From positions 87,097,534 through 87,161,533 of the forward strand of contig CM053271.1 in NCBI GenBank assembly GCA_028583415.1: a DNA stretch of 64,000 bases. The letters are read 5' to 3'. The notes under the pieces were generated by a model. It had not been told where the DNA came from, did not search any database, and saw only the letters and a program-made list of their open reading frames with translations. Of this stretch, positions 57,624 through 64,000 are shown in pieces. The number at the start of each line of letters is the position of its first letter. The stretch's first letter is position 1. A program made the translations under genes and the position numbers. The stretch is from Protea cynaroides (Eukaryota > Streptophyta > Magnoliopsida > Proteales > Proteaceae).

Positions 57624-59451
57624 GGGTAAATTACACAGACACCCCCTCTACTGTTGTGTAATTAACAGAACTACCCTGTTTTTTCAAAAGTTACACAGAA
57701 TACCCCTCTAACAATGCTATCATACAATCTCACCCTTACCGTTACTTTCAACTTAACGGCAAATGGCAAAAAAAATTTAAAGACAAAAATACCCTTTGTT
57801 CCTCTTTATTCTCAAATGAAAATCTCTCTTTGTTCCTCTTTTTTCTCCAACTACCGCCTGTGTGTTCTCTGAGTTAACAAAACCCCATTGAGAGGAAACT
57901 CTTCTCCCATTGTTTCCTGCTCCATAAAACAAACCCCACTAAGGAAACGCGAGGGGGAGATTAAAATATGGAAAGGGGTTAAAGTTCATAGTTTTCTGAT
58001 TTCTGATCAACATCTAACCTTTTTGTGACTCTCGCAGGAGGTTTCAGAGGGGAATCTCTTGTTGGGTCTTGCGTTTTCCAATCAAAAAAATCCTCTTTTT
58101 CTAATTCTTCAGTTGTGATCAGAAGGGAAAACCAATCGGATCCCCTGTTAGTGTAGCTTATTTTTAGTTTTTGTAATCCCAATCTGTTTCATTTCTTTTT
58201 TAACTGGTTTGATGGAGAAGAAGAGTTTACAACACCTGCAATCCACCATGTGTCAGGGTAACGGTGCCGAAGGTTGCAAAGGGTTTGCAGGGGTGAACTT
58301 TTCTGTTCCATCATCATCTTCTTCTTTTTCTCCCTGTTTTGGATTTTCGGGTTCTCTTGTGGGGATTGAGTTTTACCTTTCATTGAACTTTGATAGGTCA
58401 AACCCGGCCAGAACGGGTACCCAACCATTTTCAGTTCAAGATTCGATTTTAAAAACTATGATTGGTACCCAGACAAGTCGACATCTCCATATCAGCTTTT
58501 ATGGTGGTTTCAACTTTCAAACCAAATATGAAAAGTGGGCACTAAAACCCCGAGCATAACTGTTTATAGGTTGATGACACCGAGGGGATTCACAATCTGA
58601 GTGAAGCTTTCTTGGTTCCATTTTTTGGGCAGAGATGCATTCTCATAAAATTAACAAACCTGTAACAATCAAAGTACGATTTTTCTTCTTCTGTAACAAA
58701 CTCATACAAGGAAAGATTATATAAATCTAAAATAAAAAAAATACATCTCAAATACCCTCAAGGCATTACCGAGGCTGAAAAGAAAGTAATATTAAAACAA
58801 TCCTCCAGCTAAGAAAGCAAAAAAGGCTTTGGAGGATTTCAAGATGACTGATGACAAAGCGGTGAGATGTTCCCCGTGCTACAAATTTGAAACAGAATTA
58901 GGTTGCTTTGATGGTACAGTGATGATGGGAGAGAGGGGTATTTCGGGAAAGAGATGAATGGTGTGGATTTGAACATAAGTGTAGAGGAAGAAGATGATGG
59001 GGGCTTTGATGCAGGGAAAGAAAACGAGAATCGGCAATCTAAATTCTGAACAAGCAGCAGCTAATTTGGCTCAATTGGTACTAATCTGGAATGTATAGAA
59101 ATTCAATCGAAGGATTCTAGGGTTTAAGATGAAGGAAGAGATGGAGAAATAAGAGGCATACCTGGAGAAGAAACTCTGAGACGCCAAGCCGTGGAGAAGA
59201 AAACCTAGAAGAAAACGGAAGTGAAGAGAAGAAAGAGGAATACAGTAAAAGAAAACCTTTTAGTCATTTTACCCTTAGTAAGGTATTTTTGTCTTAAAAA
59301 AAATTGAGCCTCTGCCGTTAAGTTGAAAGTAACGGTAGGGGCGAGATTGTATGATAGCATTATTATAGGGGTATTCTGTGTAACTTTTGAAAAAGCAGGG
59401 TAGTGTTGTGTAATTTCACTACAGTAGAGGGGGTGTCTGTGTAATTTACCC
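57624..59451. mobile_element. Non-autonomous Mutator-like element with ~175 bp terminal inverted repeats
   Basis: The left end GGGTAAATTACACAGACACC and the right end (same sequence inverted) extend as inverted repeats for about 175 bp (57624-57798 and 59278-59451) at roughly 88-90 percent identity by eye. A perfect 9-bp target duplication (TATAATTTA) is diagnostic of Mutator-like elements. The ~1.48 kb interior has no transposase. It holds UTR-like and coding-like stretches, for example a 51-codon open run at 58802-58954 (PPAKKAKKALEDFKMTDD...) and a 116-codon frame at 58209-58559. It may be a captured gene fragment (Pack-MULE), but I could not identify a parent. Confidence 0.9.
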
Positions 59452-59884
59452 TATAATTTAAGTTTTTAATTTCTTTTCTCAATTAGAGATTTTGAATCGT
59501 ACGTGAGCTTTAGAGAGTTGTTAGGAGTCTATCTTAGTAGTTGGTTTATCTTTAATTAAGTCTTTTATTTTATTAGAAGTTATCTTCTGGTTGGTGCAAT
59601 TAGATTAGGTTTCTTTCTCTTTGTTTCTTTAAATGTCGATTGTAATCACTGAAAATTTCAGATTGGGAAATATGAAACTTGTGCCTGCGTAGCCAACTTG
59701 TGAGAGCCTGTGAGCTTCTCTCTCCTCTCTCTCCCCTCTTGTTCCCAAACTCCCGAACCCCTCTATTCTCTTTTTCTCTCCTGTTTTCCCTTCTTACCTT
59801 CTTCCCTGATCTCCCTGTTATTCTCTGCAACCAGCGAAGATACCCCTCCCTTTTGTTCACTTCATTCTCCTTGGTATCGGATCA

Positions 59885-60104
59885 GTTGGCCTTGAAATCT
59901 TGGGCGTACACTACCAGTGCTTGGGTGATCAGAACCCTGGAAGGGCCTGAACGACCCCCCTATTGAGAGGTCGAACTAGAAGTTCCTATTGGTTTCTAGA
60001 GTTACTGCCCAGCTCAGTTTCAGTGAACTTTCTAGTGATATTTGCTTGCTGGACCGTGCTATCCTTGGAGGGTTTTAAAGACCAGTGGATTAATACCTTT
60101 ATCC
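59885..60104. other. Possible retrotransposon internal DNA, no gene seen
   Basis: This follows the candidate primer site. It ends with CCTTTATCC (60096-60104), the target duplication of the next element. It continues after that element at 61150 without recognisable protein motifs. Confidence 0.4.
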
Positions 60105-61140
60105 ATGGTTCGAGGTGCCGGTCAAAACCACTGATTTTGACCAGTACAACTTGGTTTCGACCAAGGTCGAGACAAAACCTTAGGTCGAACATGAAAAGTA
60201 CTAGGTTTCGACATGGTTTTGGTTTATAAAAAGATGGGTTTCGATCGAAACTTGTCGAAATAGACAGGTTTCAACTCCAAAACCAGGAACATGACACAAA
60301 AGCAACATTTATTAGGTTACACAAGAACAACATTTATTAGGCAGTACTTATGTATGACTAATATAAATAATTGGGAAATTACTTAAGTAAACTAGGCAGT
60401 TCAATAAAAATAGTTTAAAATTCAAATTCCAAAAGGATAAAAAGTCAATCCTTTAGTTCAAGAACAAAAAAACGTATTTTTGGCTGCAGGGGTGATTTTC
60501 AACTTCCAAATGTTAGGTTCTTTTTTTTTTTTTTATATAAAAATTCTATAAATCTTATTATAGTAAAGAATCACTAAAAACCAAGAGTGAATCAAAATAA
60601 TCTCTTCTTTTGATGCCCAAAAAATTATTTACATTCAGACGACTTTAAATAGCATTTGCGTACTCTCAACAAAGTTTGACTGGAATATAACTCCTTCATT
60701 ATAACTCAGATTCAAGCATTCTCGGATTTGTTAGAAAGTTGATTATGCTAGCATTGCAACAAATTTGAGATTGCTTGAATCTGAGCTATATTAAAGGAAT
60801 TATACTCCGATCTAATCTTGTTAGAAGTACACGAATGTTAGTCATAAATATGTGTTGCATACATAACTCTAGACACAATCTCAGGTTTCAATGTACACTA
60901 GAAAACTTAGGTCCACACTACATATTATCATTTTGGATGTTTTTATTTAAACTAATGTGATAATATGTGTAAATGGTCAAAATAGGCTACAGAAAAAAAA
61001 AACTCAGATCAAGAAAAACACTTGAGTCTCAAAACCAAGCTTCGAGATATCCCAGGAAAAATCCCAGGTTTCGACCGAAACTTGAGACAACTCGGTTTCG
61101 AGGCTGGTCGAAACTGGCCTCAAAACTGGCACCTTGAATG
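60105..61140. mobile_element. DNA transposon with 9-bp TSD CCTTTATCC (probably Mutator-like)
   Basis: CCTTTATCC flanks both sides (60096-60104 and 61141-61149). The ends ATGGTTCGAGGTGCCGGTC and, inward from the right, CATTCAAGGTGCCAGTTTT form a short imperfect inverted repeat. Sub-terminal regions on both sides are full of 'GGTTTCGACC' and 'GTCGAAAC' words, in direct and inverted copies. There is no transposase frame. The family assignment rests on the 9-bp duplication. Confidence 0.7.
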
Positions 61141-61149
61141 CCTTTATCC

Positions 61150-62473
61150 TGAAGTTTCGAGTCAATTGGTGCTGTGTTGAAGTAGACCCCCCATTCAAAT
61201 CTGGTTTTCTGCCTCTGGTTTTTTTTCATGAAATCCCAACGAAGAAGAAGATCCCATCTTCTCCAAATCGTGGTTTGTGTTTTAGAGCCTTCTTTCCAAT
61301 ATTATCCCCACTCATATCCTTTTATTACACCATATTCTTACGTTAACATTTACTTCCTAGTTTATCCTTACCCATTAATTCTAACCTCAACTAGTCCCTT
61401 ACCTTCATACCTTATTCTTAAAGCCTTATTTGTCCCATGTAATTACAAGATTGCCACTGTGCCTACAAATTGGCTTGTTATATTCGGAGTAGGCCCATAG
61501 CAGATCGAACTGGGTTCTTCCAACCCAATCCCGCATCAGAAAAGGTACATTTTGTTTCAATTAGCCAGTGTGTTTTTTAATTCATGCGTATTGCTAGATA
61601 ATATGCATGTAGATGTGGCATCAAAGGGTGAAACCAAGTGCCAAAGTTCCATCTTCAAGTTCATGCAAAGCTCAAAAAGTTGATTTTAAGAATCCATTGA
61701 AATTATGAGTTACATCTACATAAACTTCCCACACACGCAGGTTTTAAATGAAATGGAGATCAATTAAAGATCGTTTGACCAATTGCCAATAACTTAGTGA
61801 CGTTTTGGGTTTCTATTTTTGTATCTCAATTACTATCCTGATTGATCACTGGAGCACTAGAATGCATGTAGAGTCTATTATTAGGCCATTATTCTGGCAT
61901 GACATACTTCACCAGTGCAGTAGAAATTTTGTTTTAGTAAAGATTTACAATAGTGTATTCAGGATTTAGTGCAATCATCAATGAAAAGTCAGGGTCTGTT
62001 ACCTGTTGGTGGTGAATCATAATCATTTATTGATTATGTGTTGGATGAAGTCAACTTGGATCAATTTCTACGTGGCCTTTGGTAGAGTGGAATGGCATAA
62101 CCAGATCCATGGATCCAACCAGAGTTGGTGTATAGACTTGATGCATTGAGTTGAGCTGTTTTTCTGCTCTAATAAAAGTAGTGCTTCTGAATTGGTTGAA
62201 TAGATGGAATAGTGTCCTAGATTGCATAGACCGAATTGTCTTCGGAATCATTTTGTTTGAGATCGTAGTTTATTGCTTTTCATAATGTCACTACTAACAT
62301 GTCATCCTAGATGGTATTCTTTTGTTATTAGTTTTCCTTAGGTACTTTTCTTTGGGTCATCACTACTAATTTGTTGAGAATTTACATTATGTCAGTAGCC
62401 ATTTTTATCAGTTTGCAGTCCAGCTGACAAATCTCTTTGCTAAGATTATTTTATTTATTTCTCATATCTGCAG
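61150..62473 (+). other. Intergenic or intron DNA before the PPR exon
   Basis: No coding block is recognised. The last part (about 62380-62473, 'TTATTTTATTTATTTCTCATATCTGCAG') is T-rich and ends in a good 3' splice acceptor, so at least the right end should be an intron of the PPR gene. Confidence 0.5.
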
Positions 62474-62636
62474 GTGGCTATTCATATAGTATCATGATTT
62501 CAGCACTCTGTCGAAGTAAACTTTTGGAAGAGGCTAAACAACTAGCAAGAGAGTATGAAGCCAGATATGACAAATATGACTTGGTTATGTCAAATACATT
62601 GCTTTGTGCTTACTGCAGAACAGGGGAAATGGAGAG
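62474..62636 (+). pseudogene. Exon of a P-class PPR protein gene, cut off by an insertion
   Basis: After the acceptor CTGCAG the frame reads GYSYSIMISALCRSKLLEEAKQ, then LAREYEARYDKYDLVMSN, then TLLCAYCRTGEMESV. These are PPR repeat helices (35-residue spacing from SYSIMISALCR to VMSNTLLCAYCR). PPR proteins bind organellar RNA in plastids or mitochondria. It recalls the Arabidopsis At1g10910-type genes, a low-confidence memory. The frame then runs into unrelated LTR-like sequence starting TGTTGGCC at 62637 and stops at 62677. The rest of the gene lies outside the window or was lost. Whether the gene still works depends on whether the insertion can be spliced out or is an assembly artefact. 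Confidence 0.75.
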
Positions 62637-62809
62637 TGTTGGCCATGTGTTGTCATTGTTGGCAACTTGGCTGATGTGAACAGTACCGACAGGTGACAGA
62701 ATGTGTGTGAACCCCACTGGTGATGTGGACAGTACCCACATAGACAACATACTGATAGAAAGAGGAGAGAGAAAATGGAGAGAAAGTATGGGTCCCAGAG
62801 TGGGTCCCA

Positions 62810-63309
62810 NNNNNNNNNNNNNNNNNNNNNNNNNNNNNNNNNNNNNNNNNNNNNNNNNNNNNNNNNNNNNNNNNNNNNNNNNNNNNNNNNNNNNNNNNNN
62901 NNNNNNNNNNNNNNNNNNNNNNNNNNNNNNNNNNNNNNNNNNNNNNNNNNNNNNNNNNNNNNNNNNNNNNNNNNNNNNNNNNNNNNNNNNNNNNNNNNNN
63001 NNNNNNNNNNNNNNNNNNNNNNNNNNNNNNNNNNNNNNNNNNNNNNNNNNNNNNNNNNNNNNNNNNNNNNNNNNNNNNNNNNNNNNNNNNNNNNNNNNNN
63101 NNNNNNNNNNNNNNNNNNNNNNNNNNNNNNNNNNNNNNNNNNNNNNNNNNNNNNNNNNNNNNNNNNNNNNNNNNNNNNNNNNNNNNNNNNNNNNNNNNNN
63201 NNNNNNNNNNNNNNNNNNNNNNNNNNNNNNNNNNNNNNNNNNNNNNNNNNNNNNNNNNNNNNNNNNNNNNNNNNNNNNNNNNNNNNNNNNNNNNNNNNNN
63301 NNNNNNNNN
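62810..63309. other. Assembly gap (500 N)
   Basis: Exactly 500 unknown bases. Open frames reported across it have no meaning. Confidence 1.
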
Positions 63310-63348
63310 TTTAGCAAGAAGAGAGAGAGTGTGGACCCCACATGCAAG

Positions 63349-63440
63349 CTGACAGTGATACAGGCGATATGGCAATGATACAGCGATATGGCAGTGATAC
63401 AGGCGATGTGACAGTGTTACAGGTGATGTGACAGTGTTTA
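63349..63440 (+). repeat. About 20-bp tandem repeat next to the gap
   Basis: GACAGTGATACAGGCGATAT and variants (GGCAATGATACAGCGATAT, GGCAGTGATACAGGCGATGT, GACAGTGTTACAGGTGATGT) occur four to five times in a row. The gap may be an unresolved extension of this array. Confidence 0.85.
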
Positions 63441-64000
63441 TCACTGTGTTGGACACCTTTTGAAGCATGAAGAATGGAGAGAATCAGAAGAGAGAGAAGG
63501 AAGAGAGAGAATCAGAGGAGAGAGAAAGTGGGACCCACCAAGGTGGCATGCCACCATGGCAGCCAGCCTGGCCGAGGGCCAAGGCAGCCCAGCCAGCAGG
63601 CCAGCCGCATGGCACCACAGCAAGGCAGGCCCGCATGGCACCACAACAAGCAGGCCTGCATGGCACAGCCTGCAAGGCCCAAGCGCGTGCGCTGGCTTTG
63701 CCTCTCTCGCATGCCGCGCCCTCCCCCAACTGTTCGACGATTTTCCAAGAGAGAGAAAACCTCTCTAGAAAATCGTCTCTGTAGACTTTTAACAAAAGTA
63801 TAAATGGTTACAGAGGCCATTGTTTGTATTCTCAGGGGTATTTTGGGAACAAAAGAATGTTGAAGATGCGAGATCGGCCGCCTAAATGGAGCCACGTCTT
63901 CAAGATGCCAAATCTGTGGTTCTGGTGAAGGCAGGCTAAGGTGTTTCTCACTCGGCGTCATTTGATGCTCCCGCGAAGGAGCCCATTGGCTGGGCGCAGC

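Larger units (their letters stand above)
57522..59870 (+). mobile_element. Possible small LTR, split by a Mutator-like element, with a decayed iMet primer site after it
   Basis: TGATGCAGCTAGGATCCTATGG at 57522 looks like an LTR start. After removal of 57624-59460 the sequence continues through 'TTAATTAAGTCTTTTATTTTATTAGAAGT' and a pyrimidine-rich leader to 59870, followed by TGGTATCGGATC (59873-59884), which resembles the primer site TGGTATCAGAGC with two differences. The LTR proper would be about 510 bp. No second LTR was found, so this is tentative. Confidence 0.35.
62637..64000. mobile_element. LTR-like insertion next to the PPR exon, with gap, cut by window edge
   Basis: It starts TGTTGGCCATGTG inside the PPR coding sequence. 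Both sides of the gap share 'AGAGAGAGAAA', 'GGGTCCCA/GGACCCCA' and 'GACAGTGxxACAG' words, so they look like one element. At 63799-63806 a TATA box (TATAAATG) follows a purine-rich and then a GCATGGCACCAC-rich part. No protein domain is visible; frames of about 100 codons at 63460-63961 are G/C-rich overlap artefacts. Confidence 0.5.

Noticed and set aside
59679..59966. Overlapping frames at 59600-59966
   Set aside because: Pyrimidine-rich leader DNA of a possible LTR; Leu/Ser/Pro-rich on one strand and Arg/Glu-rich on the other, no domain.
62610..63468. Frames of 179-271 codons across the N run
   Set aside because: Most of their length is unknown bases in a 500-bp assembly gap.
63460..63961. 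Five overlapping ~100-codon frames on both strands
   Set aside because: Overlap in all frames of a GC-rich repeat-like stretch; no recognisable domain.

Overview
The window is nuclear DNA of a flowering plant. The evidence is an intron-split gene for cytosolic ribosomal protein eS26 behind a plant-type ribosomal-protein promoter, one exon of a pentatricopeptide-repeat (PPR) gene, and plant-type Ty3/gypsy, LINE, Tourist-like and Mutator-like transposons. I cannot name the species. Very few host genes are visible; most of the 64 kb is transposon sequence, much of it nested.

Positions 1-16437: two Tat/Ogre-like LTR sequences stand head to head around a split LTR of a second family, here called 'B-type'. 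The second Tat/Ogre-like insertion (2634-8040) is flanked by the duplicated target CATAC. A small inverted LTR fragment, another B-type LTR and the gag remnants of a non-autonomous element ('A') follow. A B-type solo LTR (13080-15537, target GCGCA) interrupts the A remnants.

Positions 16438-40958: this is one ~3 kb LTR of element A, blown apart by later insertions. They are a minus-strand B-type element (18699-36236, target GGTGG), itself split by a complete plus-strand Tekay-like element C (18809-27755, target ACATT), then a plus solo LTR (36320-38544, target GGTGG) and a minus solo LTR (38760-40450, target CCTTY).

Positions 40959-48937: a Tourist-like element (42593-43712) precedes the intact eS26 gene (44103-46249, five exons). 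Positions 48938-52330 hold a decayed minus-strand LINE split by a Tourist-like element that carries ~700 bp of ACC-rich repeat. A 60-bp-class tandem repeat and another B-type LTR (54759-57102) come next. Then follow a possible small LTR split by a Mutator-like element with ~175 bp terminal inverted repeats (57624-59451), a second element with a 9-bp target duplication (60105-61140), and a PPR exon (62474-62636). The PPR exon is cut by an LTR-like sequence that contains a 500-bp assembly gap.

The most interesting pattern is inside the B-type LTRs. Several otherwise diverged copies share what looks like a spliced mini-gene: a 5' splice donor, a 284-891 bp intron, a 3' acceptor and a ~40-codon exon with conserved frame, length and stop. 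Each LTR also carries two clusters of a short GGTCGACC- or ACCGGT-like motif on either side of its promoter, and the motif variant is shared within an LTR but differs between LTRs. These readings come from the sequence by eye and need alignment and RNA data.
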